Positions 26,399-34,614 of a stretch of 64,000 nucleotides of DNA are shown here, one piece after another. The stretch's first letter is position 1; every line of letters starts with the position of its first letter. This stretch comes from Roseiarcus sp963784805 (GTDB taxonomy: Bacteria > Pseudomonadota > Alphaproteobacteria > Rhizobiales > Beijerinckiaceae), in contig CAWASR010000016.1 in NCBI GenBank assembly GCA_963784805.1, positions 310,001 to 374,000 of the forward strand. Reading direction: 5' to 3'. Position numbers and translations under genes: made by a program. Under the pieces are notes generated by a model, which was not told the origin of the DNA, searched no databases, and saw nothing but the letters and a program-made list of their open reading frames with translations.

Positions 26399-28060
26399 TC
26401 ATGCGCGCTGCGCGTATTTGATCTCCAGCAGGCTCTTCATCACCAGCGACAGGTCCGCGGACCTGGACAATCCTCCGAAGCTGTCGTGCAGATCGCGATA
26501 GAGCGCGTAAAGCCGATCATAGACAGCCCGATTCTCGGGCGCCGGCTTATATTGCGTCGGCTTCAGCGAGGTCATCGCCGCTTGCGCGGTCGCGAAGTCG
26601 GGATGCGCGCCCGCCAGAACCGCGGCCGCGATCGCCGAGCCGAGCGCGCAGGTCTGGCTAGAGCCGGCGACATGCATGACGCAGCCCGTCACGTCGGCGT
26701 AAATCTGCATCAGCAATGGATTCTTCTCCGCTATTCCGCCGGTGCACACGACCTGATCGGTTCGCACGCCATATTCCTGAATGCGCTCGATGATCGCGCG
26801 CGCGCCGAACGCGGTCGCCTCGATCAGCGCACGGTAGATGTCCGCTCTCGTCGTATAGAGGTCCTGCCCAATCAGCAGCCCGGACAGGCGTTGATCGACG
26901 AGAATGGTCCGATTGCCGTTGTTCCAGTCGAGCGCCAACAGGCCGGCTTGTCCGGGCCTCTGCTTCGCCGCCTCCGCGGAGAGCCGCGCATGCAGCGCCG
27001 CGTCGCCGCCGCACACCCCCTCGACCCACCATTTGAAGATGTCCCCGACCGCCGACTGGCCAGCTTCGATCGCGAAAAAGCCGGGCAGGATCGCGCCCTT
27101 CACGATGCCGCAGATGCCTGGAATATCGGCGACGGGCTTGTCAGCCGAAACGACGGCGCAATCGCAGGTCGACGTTCCGATCACCTTGACGAGCGTGCCT
27201 TCGCTGACGCCGCAGCCGATGGCGCCGTAGTGCACGTCGAATTCGCCGATTGCGATCGGAATGCCTGCCGTCAGTTCGAGCTTCGCCGCCCAATCAGAGG
27301 AAAGCGAACCGGCGGGCTCGGTCGCGTCATAGGCCTTTTCGTAGAGGCGGTCGCGCAACGCGGCGAGGCGGGGATCGAGCGCCTTGAGAAAGTCCTTGTC
27401 CGGCAAGCCGCCCCACTCGTCGGAATAGAGCGCCTTGTGCCCTGCGGCGCAGACCCCGCGTTTTATCCGCCGCGGGTCGGTGACGCCGGCCAGCACGGAC
27501 GGCGCCCAGTCCGCGAGTTCGACCCAGGAATAGGCCGCCTCGAACGCCTGCGGATCGACGTTCAGGCAATGCCAGAGTTTGGCCCAAAACCATTCCGAGG
27601 AATAAACGCCGCCGCATTTGGCGATGTACTGGGGCCGAAGCTTGGCGCTGAGCTCGGTGATCTCGGCGGCCTCGCGCCAGCTCGTGTGATCCTTCCACAG
27701 CCAGCATTGCGCGGCGAGGTTGTCCCTCCAGCGCTCGCTTAGGGCCAGGGGGCGGTTGTTTTCGTCGACGGGAATGGGACTCGATCCGGTCGTGTCGACG
27801 CCGATGCCGACGATCCTCGAGGCGTCGAAACCGGGCTTGCGCAAGGCTTCGACGAGCGCGCCCTTGATGCTCTCCTCGAGACCGAACAGGTAATCGCCGG
27901 GATATTGCCGAGCGAGATGGCCGTCCATCGGATCGAGCAGAACGCCCTCGGCGCCGGACGGATAATCGACCACGCGACTGCCGAATTCCGCGCCGTCGGA
28001 ACAGCGGACGACAAGAGCGCGCACCGAATTGGTCCCGAAATCGACTCCTAGGGCAAACAT
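26399..28060 (-). CDS. araB: Ribulokinase
   Basis: FGGY-family kinase phosphorylating L-ribulose (EC 2.7.1.16). At 553 residues it is full length. The N-terminal phosphate-binding start is ALGVDFGTNSVRALVV; the second domain carries VKVIGTSTCDC, QSAVGDIFKWWVEG, GLLALDWNNGNRTI and the adenosine motif VVCTGGIAEKNPLLMQIYAD. It is the first gene of an araB-araA-araD operon. No arabinose transporter or AraC-type regulator is in the window, so uptake and control must be encoded elsewhere. Confidence 0.95.
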   Translation of the reverse strand: MFALGVDFGTNSVRALVVRCSDGAEFGSRVVDYPSGAEGVLLDPMDGHLARQYPGDYLFGLEESIKGALVEALRKPGFDASRIVGIGVDTTGSSPIPVDENNRPLALSERWRDNLAAQCWLWKDHTSWREAAEITELSAKLRPQYIAKCGGVYSSEWFWAKLWHCLNVDPQAFEAAYSWVELADWAPSVLAGVTDPRRIKRGVCAAGHKALYSDEWGGLPDKDFLKALDPRLAALRDRLYEKAYDATEPAGSLSSDWAAKLELTAGIPIAIGEFDVHYGAIGCGVSEGTLVKVIGTSTCDCAVVSADKPVADIPGICGIVKGAILPGFFAIEAGQSAVGDIFKWWVEGVCGGDAALHARLSAEAAKQRPGQAGLLALDWNNGNRTILVDQRLSGLLIGQDLYTTRADIYRALIEATAFGARAIIERIQEYGVRTDQVVCTGGIAEKNPLLMQIYADVTGCVMHVAGSSQTCALGSAIAAAVLAGAHPDFATAQAAMTSLKPTQYKPAPENRAVYDRLYALYRDLHDSFGGLSRSADLSLVMKSLLEIKYAQRA

Positions 28061-28301
28061 GACTGGTCCTGTGCTGGAGATCTCGACGGCGGACTCGCCG
28101 GATGTGGCCGGCAGCCGGTCGGATCATAAGGGCAATGTCGAACGCCGCTGCCGCGACCGCGCTCGCCCGAGTTCCGGCGCTGCGGCCTCGGCTCTCGGCA
28201 ATAAACGGGTTCGGCTTAGAATCAATCGATCGTTTCCTCCTCGATGGGCGCCGGCGCCCGCCCTGCGAGACGACGGCCGCGCCGACCCGATTTCCGCCCA
28301 A

Positions 28302-28341
28302 CATAGCCTCATATGCTATGAAAGCGAAAGCGGTTCGCTTT
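28302..28341. promoter_or_regulatory. Two adjoining dyads upstream of araB, candidate operator
   Basis: CATAGC-ctcatat-GCTATG (28302-28320) is followed directly by AAAGCGAA-agcgg-TTCGCTTT (28321-28341), 240-280 bases before the araB start. Neither is followed by a T-run. This is the only marked symmetry in the 461-base gap 28061-28521, which otherwise holds no gene that I can support. A regulator site for araBAD is one reading; a transcript-end structure for an upstream unit is another. Confidence 0.3.
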
Positions 28342-28521
28342 GTCTCGAGCGTTGGATGGGGCCCCGCTTTTTCGCATAGCCCCGCCTCGCATTTCGCGCG
28401 CGCGGACCCCACGGGCTTGCGAACCGGGAAGCGCGGCGCCCGCGGCTATCGGCAATTCCCCGTCCGTCGATTGCGGGAGAGCCGCGCTGATCCGGCTCCT
28501 TATCGCCAGAGGGCCGCCCCG

Positions 28522-29265
28522 TCAGGGCTTGCCGAAGGTCTCGTCGAAGGCGTAGCCGGCCCCGCGCACAGTGCGGATCGGATCCCGCTCTCGCCCCCTC
28601 GACAGCGCCTTGCGCAGCCGCCCGACATGCACGTCGACCGTGCGCTCGTCGACCTCCGCCGCCCGCCCCCACACGCTGTCGAGCAGTTGCGCGCGCGAGA
28701 ACACCCGCCCCGGCTTTTCCAGCAAGTATTCGAGCAACCGGAATTCGGTCGGACCGAGACGGACTTCGCGCGAGCCGCGCCTTACGCGCCGTCTCTCCCG
28801 ATCGAGATCGAGATCGCCGGCGCACAGGCGATCGGCGATGCGCTCAGGCCGGCTGCGGCGCAGCAGCGCCCGCACGCGCGCCAACAGTTCGGGCACCGAG
28901 AACGGCTTGACGACGTAATCGTCCGCGCCGACCGAGAGGCCGCGCACGCGTTCGGCTTCTTCGCCGCGGGCCGTCAGCATGATCACCGGCAGGGTGCGCG
29001 TGGCCTCGCGCGCCCGCAGGCGCCGGCAGATTTCGAGCCCCGACACCCCGGGCAGCATCCAGTCGAGAATGACGAGATCGGGCGAGCGCTCGGCGAGGCG
29101 CAATTCCGCATCATCGCCCCTTTCCGCGCTCTCCACCACATAACCCTCCGCCTCCAGGTTGTAGCCGAGCAGCAGCGCCAGATCGGACTCGTCCTCGACC
29201 ACGAGTATTCTGGGCGCCGAGGCCGCGCCCGGGCGAGCGATGTCCTTGCGTGTATGGTTCATCAT
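28522..29265 (-). CDS. phoB: Phosphate-regulon response regulator PhoB
   Basis: An OmpR/PhoB-type regulator of 247 residues. The receiver domain has the acidic pocket LVVEDESD, the phosphoacceptor aspartate in VILDWMLPG and the lysine in DDYVVKPFS. The winged-helix DNA-binding domain includes LGPTEFRLLEYLLEKPGRVF and VDVHVGRLRKAL, ending in IRTVRGAGYAFD. Its start overlaps the phoU stop (29262-29265). It is the last gene of the pst-pho transcription unit and should bind the Pho-box-like site before pstS. Confidence 0.95.
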   Translation of the reverse strand: MMNHTRKDIARPGAASAPRILVVEDESDLALLLGYNLEAEGYVVESAERGDDAELRLAERSPDLVILDWMLPGVSGLEICRRLRAREATRTLPVIMLTARGEEAERVRGLSVGADDYVVKPFSVPELLARVRALLRRSRPERIADRLCAGDLDLDRERRRVRRGSREVRLGPTEFRLLEYLLEKPGRVFSRAQLLDSVWGRAAEVDERTVDVHVGRLRKALSRGRERDPIRTVRGAGYAFDETFGKP

Positions 29266-29984
29266 GCGGCGCCCCCCGAGGCTTCGATGTCGATGTCGGT
29301 TTCCTGCCGTCCGTGCGGGCGCTCGGTCGGCAGGGTCGAGCCGGTGACCAGGTAGACAACGGTCTCGGCGATGTTGGTGGCATGGTCGCCGATGCGCTCG
29401 ATGTTCTTGGAGCAGAAGAGAAGATGCGCGCAGAAGGAGATGTTGCGCGGATCTTCCATCATGTGGGTCAGAAGATCGCGAAAGACCGAATCTTCCAGGT
29501 CGTCGAGCTCGACGTCGCGCTCCCAGACCCCGCGGGCGCGCTCTGCGTCGCGTTGCGCATAGGCGTCGAGCACGTCCTTCATCAACTCGGTCGCGACCTC
29601 GTTCATGTGCTTCAGGCCGACGGTGGCGCGCGGCACCCGAGCCTCGATGCCGATTTTCACTGAACGCTTGGCGATGTTCTTGGCCAGATCGCCGACGCGC
29701 TCGAGGTCGGCGGCGATCCGAATGGCGCCGATGAGCTCGCGAAGGTCGACCGCCACCGGCTGCCGGCGCGCGATGGTCAGGACCGCGAGATCCTCGATTT
29801 CGTGCTGCAGCGCGTCAAGACGCGGATCCATCGCGATGACTTGATGGGCGAGAACGTTGTCGGCGCTGGTGAGCGCGTCCACGGCGTCGATCACCATCTT
29901 CTCGGCGATGCCGCCCATCTCGGCGATCAGCCGCTCCAGCGTGTCGAGCTCCTGGTCGTAAGCCTTGACGGTATGGTTGACCAC
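29262..29984 (-). CDS. phoU: Phosphate signalling regulator PhoU
   Basis: An all-helical double three-helix bundle protein of 240 residues that links PstB to PhoR. Family signatures are LVAHQVIAMDPRLD-type LAHQVIAMD, DLRELIGAIRIAADLERVGD and the second-half repeat FCSKNIERIGDHATNIAETV. Start GTG 29984 is chosen because GGGAGG lies seven bases upstream and the protein begins VNHTVKAYDQEL as relatives do. It follows pstB by 13 bases and overlaps phoB by four bases. Confidence 0.93.
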   Translation of the reverse strand: MVNHTVKAYDQELDTLERLIAEMGGIAEKMVIDAVDALTSADNVLAHQVIAMDPRLDALQHEIEDLAVLTIARRQPVAVDLRELIGAIRIAADLERVGDLAKNIAKRSVKIGIEARVPRATVGLKHMNEVATELMKDVLDAYAQRDAERARGVWERDVELDDLEDSVFRDLLTHMMEDPRNISFCAHLLFCSKNIERIGDHATNIAETVVYLVTGSTLPTERPHGRQETDIDIEASGGAA

Positions 29985-29997
29985 GGCGTTGCCTCCC

Positions 29998-30804
29998 TCA
30001 GCCAAAGCGGCCGGTGACGTAATCCTGCGTGCGCTTGTCCTTCGGCGCGGTGAAAACCGCGTTCGTCTCGGCGAATTCGACCATCTCGCCGAGATACATG
30101 AAGGCGGTGTAATTCGAGACGCGCGCCGCCTGCTGCATGTTGTGGGTGACGATGGCGATCGTATATTCGCCCGACAATTCGTCGATCAGCTCTTCGATCT
30201 TGGCTGTCGAGATGGGATCGAGCGCGGACGCGGGCTCGTCGAACAGGATCACTTCCGGGCTGATCGCCACCGTGCGAGCGATGCACAGCCGCTGTTGCTG
30301 TCCACCCGAGAGGCTGAGCCCGCTCGCGTACAATTTGTCGCTGACCTCCGGCCACAGGGCCGCCCGGCGCAGGGCCAATTCGACGCGTCCGTCCAGTTCG
30401 GACTTTGGCAGCTTCTCGTAGAGACGGACTCCGAAAGCAATGTTTTCGTAGATCGTCATCGGGAACGGCGTCGGCTTCTGGAACACCATCCCCACCCGCG
30501 CGCGCAAGAGATTGAGATCGAGGTCGGGCGACAGCACATTCTCGCCGTCGAGCAGGACCACGCCCTCGGCGCGCTGGCCGGGATAGAGGTCGTACATCCG
30601 GTTCAGAACGCGCAGCAGCGTCGACTTGCCGCAGCCGGAAGGGCCGATGAAGGCGGTCACCCGGCCCTCGAGCAAGGAAAACGAAACGTCCTTCAGCGCA
30701 TGCGTTTCGCCATAATAGAAATTGAGGCCGCGCACGACGACTTTCTCCTTCGCCGCAGCGGCCGCCTTGGGGGGCGGCTTCTCCACCTGCACGTCGTTGG
30801 GCAT
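29998..30804 (-). CDS. pstB: Phosphate ABC transporter ATPase PstB
   Basis: The ATP-hydrolysing subunit of the high-affinity phosphate importer. Walker A is IGPSGCGKSTLLR, the ABC signature is LSGGQQQRLCIAR, and Walker B is EVILFDEPASALDP. The PstB-specific start LNFYYGETHALKDVSF and end FTAPKDKRTQDYVTGRFG are present. 268 residues, full length; the N-terminal about 22 residues are a variable lysine/alanine tail. Confidence 0.96.
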   Translation of the reverse strand: MPNDVQVEKPPPKAAAAAKEKVVVRGLNFYYGETHALKDVSFSLLEGRVTAFIGPSGCGKSTLLRVLNRMYDLYPGQRAEGVVLLDGENVLSPDLDLNLLRARVGMVFQKPTPFPMTIYENIAFGVRLYEKLPKSELDGRVELALRRAALWPEVSDKLYASGLSLSGGQQQRLCIARTVAISPEVILFDEPASALDPISTAKIEELIDELSGEYTIAIVTHNMQQAARVSNYTAFMYLGEMVEFAETNAVFTAPKDKRTQDYVTGRFG

Positions 30805-30824
30805 ACGCTAGGCCCTTCCCCTTC

Positions 30825-31679
30825 TCATGTCTGCTTCGTCTGAGCGGTCAGCGCGCGAGCGATGATGCTTAGCGCAAGGACGGCCAGCGTAATGATCAAG
30901 GCGCCGGTCCAGGCCAGTTGCTGCCATTCCTTGTACGGGCTCAGCGCAAACTGAAAGATCACGACCGGCAGGCTCGACATCGGCTTGTTGAGACTCAAAC
31001 TCCAGAACTGATTGTTGAGCGCGGTGAACAACAGCGGCGCGGTTTCGCCGCTGATCCGCGCGATGGCGAGCAGCACGCCGGTCAGCAGACCGGCCCTCAC
31101 CGCGCGATAGCCGATGCGCTGAATCACCAGGGAGCGCGGCAAGCCGAGCGCGGCGCCGGCTTCGCGCAATGTATTCGGAACGAGGTTCAACATGTCTTCG
31201 GTGGTGCGAACCACGACCGGAACCACCAGCACCGCCAAGGCCATGGCGCCGGCGATGGCCGAGAAATGGCCCATCGGCGCCACCATGACTTCGTAAATGA
31301 AAAGACCGATCACGATCGAGGGCGCGCTGAGCAGGATGTCGTTGATGAAGCGAACCACGAACGCGAGTCTCGAATAGCGGCCGTACTCCGCCAGATAGGT
31401 GCCCGCCAGCATGCCCAGCGGCGCGCCGACGACGACGCCGATCACCGTCAAGATCAAACTGCCCGCGATCGCGTTGAGCAGACCGCCGGCGCTGCCGGGC
31501 GGCGGCGTCATTTGCGTGAAGACGGCGAACGACAGACCTGAGAATCCCTTCCAGAATAGCACCGCGAGTATGAGGAACAGCCAGGTCAGGCCCAAGGCGG
31601 CGGCCGCGACGCTGAGGCCCATCCACATCGAGTTTCGGCGACGCCGCCGCGGGTAAGCGGGATTTAGCGAGGCGGACAT
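30825..31679 (-). CDS. pstA: Phosphate ABC transporter permease PstA
   Basis: A six-helix inner-membrane permease of 284 residues. The coupling (EAA-like) loop reads NTLREAGAALGLPRSLVIQR, and the preceding VVVRTTEDMLNLVP and following ARISGETAPLLFTALNNQFW are PstA blocks. It lies four bases after pstC and 20 bases before pstB. Confidence 0.95.
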   Translation of the reverse strand: MSASLNPAYPRRRRRNSMWMGLSVAAAALGLTWLFLILAVLFWKGFSGLSFAVFTQMTPPPGSAGGLLNAIAGSLILTVIGVVVGAPLGMLAGTYLAEYGRYSRLAFVVRFINDILLSAPSIVIGLFIYEVMVAPMGHFSAIAGAMALAVLVVPVVVRTTEDMLNLVPNTLREAGAALGLPRSLVIQRIGYRAVRAGLLTGVLLAIARISGETAPLLFTALNNQFWSLSLNKPMSSLPVVIFQFALSPYKEWQQLAWTGALIITLAVLALSIIARALTAQTKQT

Positions 31680-31683
31680 ATCG

Positions 31684-32679
31684 TTACCTCCCCGCCTTGA
31701 CGTCGAGACGGATCAGCATGACCCTGGCGATCGCCAGGACGACGAAAGTGATCATGAACAGGATCAGGCCGAGCGCGATCAGCGACGAGGTGTAGAGATC
31801 GCCGACCGCCTCGGTGAACTCGTTGGCGATAGTGGCGGAGATCGTGGTTCCCGGCGCGAGCAGCGACGGGGCGATCCTGTGAGCGTTGCCGATCACGAAG
31901 GTCACCGCCATCGTTTCGCCAAGCGCGCGTCCGAGCCCGAGCATGACGCCGCCGATGACTCCGACACGCGTGTACGGAATCACGATGTTTCTGACGACTT
32001 CCCACGTCGTGCAGCCGATGCCATAGGCCGATTCCTTCAGCATCGGCGGCACGGCGTCGAACACGTCGCGTGAAATCGAGGTGACGAACGGCAGGACCAT
32101 GATCGCCAGGATGAGCGACGCGGTCAGCATGCCGATGCCGTAAGGAGGCCCGGCGAATAGTGACGACAAAATGGGAACATTCCCGAACAGGGCGATGATG
32201 CCGGGCTGCACGTATTGCTGGAGAAACGGCGCAAACACGAACAGGCCCCAGATGCCGTAAATTATGCTTGGGATTCCGGCCAGCAGTTCGATGGCGATGC
32301 CGACTGGCCGGCGCAAGGAGGGCGGGCACAGCTCGGTGAGAAATATGGCGATGCCGATGCCAACCGGAACGGCGATCGCCATTGCGATCATGGATGTCAC
32401 CACGGTTCCGAAAATCGGCGCGGCGGCGCCGAACTTCTCTGTGACCGGATTCCAGACCTGGGTGACAAAAAATCCGAAGCCGAAGGCGCGAAACGCCGGA
32501 ATTGAGCCGTTTATCAGCGATGCGATCACCCCGCCCAGGATCAGGAGAACGATCAGCGCGGCGCTTTGCGTCAGGCGTCGAAAGAAGTTATCGCTGAACG
32601 CGAAGCGCCTAATTGTCTTTTCGAGTATTTGAGCCTTGGAACTTGCGGTTTCGATCCGCGGCATCGCCATCTCAGTCAT
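31684..32679 (-). CDS. pstC: Phosphate ABC transporter permease PstC
   Basis: The second permease of the Pst importer, 331 residues with six core transmembrane segments. Typical blocks are IELLAGIPSIIYGIWGLFVF, TSISRDVFDAVPPMLKESAY with the coupling-loop glycine, and LGRALGETMAVTFVIGNAHR. Second gene of the unit, 120 bases after pstS with a stem-loop in between. Confidence 0.95.
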   Translation of the reverse strand: MTEMAMPRIETASSKAQILEKTIRRFAFSDNFFRRLTQSAALIVLLILGGVIASLINGSIPAFRAFGFGFFVTQVWNPVTEKFGAAAPIFGTVVTSMIAMAIAVPVGIGIAIFLTELCPPSLRRPVGIAIELLAGIPSIIYGIWGLFVFAPFLQQYVQPGIIALFGNVPILSSLFAGPPYGIGMLTASLILAIMVLPFVTSISRDVFDAVPPMLKESAYGIGCTTWEVVRNIVIPYTRVGVIGGVMLGLGRALGETMAVTFVIGNAHRIAPSLLAPGTTISATIANEFTEAVGDLYTSSLIALGLILFMITFVVLAIARVMLIRLDVKAGR

Positions 32680-32709
32680 GCTCGGCCGTTCCTATAGGCT
32701 CCCGCGGAA

Positions 32710-32732
32710 CTCCGGCCGCGCGCTGGCCGGAG
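32710..32732 (-). promoter_or_regulatory. Stem-loop between pstS and pstC
   Basis: A perfect eight-base stem (CTCCGGCC / GGCCGGAG) with a seven-base loop in the pstS-pstC gap and no T-run after it. Such structures often protect the upstream message, which would favour an excess of the PstS binding protein over the membrane subunits. The function is inferred. Confidence 0.45.
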
Positions 32733-32799
32733 CGCCGCGCTGGGAGCGCCGCCGCCGCGGGGCATCCGAGAACGCCCTGATGGTTCGGCGTCTTGGACG

Positions 32800-33840
32800 T
32801 CACTTGGCGGCGTACACGGGCTTGCCGTCGGGCGCCTTTATGTTGGTCGCCCAAGTCTTTTCGATCTGCGCAACGACCGAATCCGGCAACGGCACGTAGT
32901 CGAGAGCTTCGGCGGCCTTGTCGCCGTTCTTGTAGGCCCAGTCGAAGAACTTGAGCGCTTCGGCCGCGGCGACGGGGTCGACGGGCTGCTTATACATCAG
33001 GATGAACGTCGCGCCCGCGATCGGCCACGTGGCCGCGCCCGGCTGATCCGTCAGAAGCACATAATATTGATCCGAATGCGCCCAGTCGGCGTTCGCCGCC
33101 GCCGCCTGGAATGAGGCGGAGCTCGGTGAGACAGACTTGCCAGCGCCATTGATCAGGTTGAGGCTCGCCATCTTGTTCTCGAGCGCATAGGCGTATTCGA
33201 CGTAGCCGATCGCGCCTTTCGTCTGGCTCACGTTGTTGGCGACGCCCTCGTTGCCCTTCGCGCCGATGCCGACCGGCCATTCGACGGCGGTGCTTGAGCC
33301 GACGTCGGATTTCCATTTTGGGCTGACTTTGGACAGATAGTTGGTGAAGATGAACGTCGTCCCCGAACCGTCCGAGCGATGCACGACCACGATCGCGTTC
33401 GAAGGAAGCTTGACGTCCGGATTGAGCTTCTGGATCGCCGGATCGTTCCACTTGGTGATCTTGCCGAGATAAATATCGGCCAGCGTCGAACCGTCGAGGA
33501 CGAGTTTGCCCGGGCCGATGCCGTCGAGGTTGACGACCGGCACGGCGCCCCCGACGACGGTGGGGAATTGAACGAGGCCGGCAGCGCTCAAGTCCTTGGG
33601 TTTCAGCGGCATGTCCGAGGCGCCGAAGGTGACCGTCTTCGCCTTGATCTGCTTGATCCCGCCGCCCGAGCCGATCGACTGATAGTTGAGGCGGAAGCCA
33701 GTCTCCTTGTTATACATGTCGGCCCATTTGGCGTAGATCGGATAGGGGAAAGTCGCGCCTGCGCCCGAAATACTCGCGGCGCAGGCGACGCTCACCGTGG
33801 CCGCAAGCGCGGCGGCGGCAATCAAGGGTCTGAAGAACAT
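32800..33840 (-). CDS. pstS: Periplasmic phosphate-binding protein PstS
   Basis: Captures phosphate for PstCAB. At 346 residues it has a signal peptide (LIAAAALAATVSVACAA) and the PstS sites ISGAGATFPYPIYAKWAD, SIGSGGGIKQIKAKTVTFGA with SDMPL, and VVHRSDGSGTTFIFTNYLS, which form the phosphate pocket. First gene of the pstSCAB-phoU-phoB unit; a Pho-box-like repeat lies about 105-137 bases upstream. Confidence 0.96.
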   Translation of the reverse strand: MFFRPLIAAAALAATVSVACAASISGAGATFPYPIYAKWADMYNKETGFRLNYQSIGSGGGIKQIKAKTVTFGASDMPLKPKDLSAAGLVQFPTVVGGAVPVVNLDGIGPGKLVLDGSTLADIYLGKITKWNDPAIQKLNPDVKLPSNAIVVVHRSDGSGTTFIFTNYLSKVSPKWKSDVGSSTAVEWPVGIGAKGNEGVANNVSQTKGAIGYVEYAYALENKMASLNLINGAGKSVSPSSASFQAAAANADWAHSDQYYVLLTDQPGAATWPIAGATFILMYKQPVDPVAAAEALKFFDWAYKNGDKAAEALDYVPLPDSVVAQIEKTWATNIKAPDGKPVYAAK

Positions 33841-33944
33841 GGGAACGTCTCCGACGGACTGTTGAAAGGTTAGGACGCGCGGCCCGGCCCGCGCACGAAC
33901 GGCTCGTTAAGCCGCCTGCCATTCATAGCGCGCCAAGCACGGTC

Positions 33945-33977
33945 TTATATGACGTGAAGGCGAATGTTATGTGACAG
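33945..33977 (-). promoter_or_regulatory. Pho-box-like direct repeat upstream of pstS
   Basis: On the minus strand three 11-base units run in phase: CTGTCACATAA, CATTCGCCTTC, ACGTCATATAA. The first and third fit the PhoB pattern of a TGTCA-type heptamer plus an A/T tetramer (ATAA in both); the middle unit is degenerate. PhoB sites are built of such 11-base direct repeats, and the position before pstS is the expected one. Confidence 0.6.
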
Positions 33978-34283
33978 TATTAGTCGTTGAAATATCTTTT
34001 GAATCCTGAGCTTCGTGGTGTCACTTGCGGTCATTCCCCCGCATCTCGTTCGCGGTCGACCGACCGGCAACTTCCCTCGGCGCTCGCGTGGATAAAGTCG
34101 CCTCGGCTCATAAGCGCGAGAAATCAGAAATCATGCCATCTTGATTCTCATTTAGAGAAGTCTACAAAGCCGCGATGGACGATGATGACGCCCTTTGGGC
34201 CCGGGAAACCTCCCTCGGGGGGCCGCTCGCGCCGTCCCCCGGAAGCGCGCAAGGGCCGGATTCGGGACCGCGACCGGCCAAGT

Positions 34284-34359
34284 CCTTGAAAAGGCTCAAA
34301 TCGGCAATGGGCGTCTATTCCGCTAAGTTGGCATGAATGCCGTGTCGGCGCCGGTTCCG
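34284..34359 (+). repeat. Dispersed 76-bp intergenic element, copy A
   Basis: Aligns without gaps to 58296-58371 (copy B) with 63 of 76 identical positions; both begin CCTTGAAAAGG, then 12 variable bases, then a 53-base core differing at six sites. The plus strand can read LKRLKSAMGVYSAKLA and stop; the minus strand can read RRRHGIHANLAE and stop. In both copies the element lies just past the 3' end of a minus-strand gene (here phoR, about 255 bases away). A GC-rich dyad (CGGCGCCGG/CCGGCGCCG) overlaps its right end in this copy. The rest of 33978-34614 holds no gene that I can support. Confidence 0.7.
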
Positions 34360-34614
34360 TTTCGTTCCGGCGCCGCTTGCGCTTGCGGTTTGGCGGTCGC
34401 GGGGCGCGTGGGTGAACGCGGTGACGACGCGCCGCCGCCGGCGCGCACCACGTTCGTTTTTCTGCAATTCCCTGGCTGGGCCGGATTGCGTTCCGCCCGG
34501 CCGGCGATGGATCTGGCGCGGGACTCCGCCGCGGGCGAAGCCCGGCCTCGAGCGCCGGCCCTGGCGTTGCGAATCCAACGCCGGGCGCGCCCCGTCAGGA
34601 GCCCGCGGCAACTC

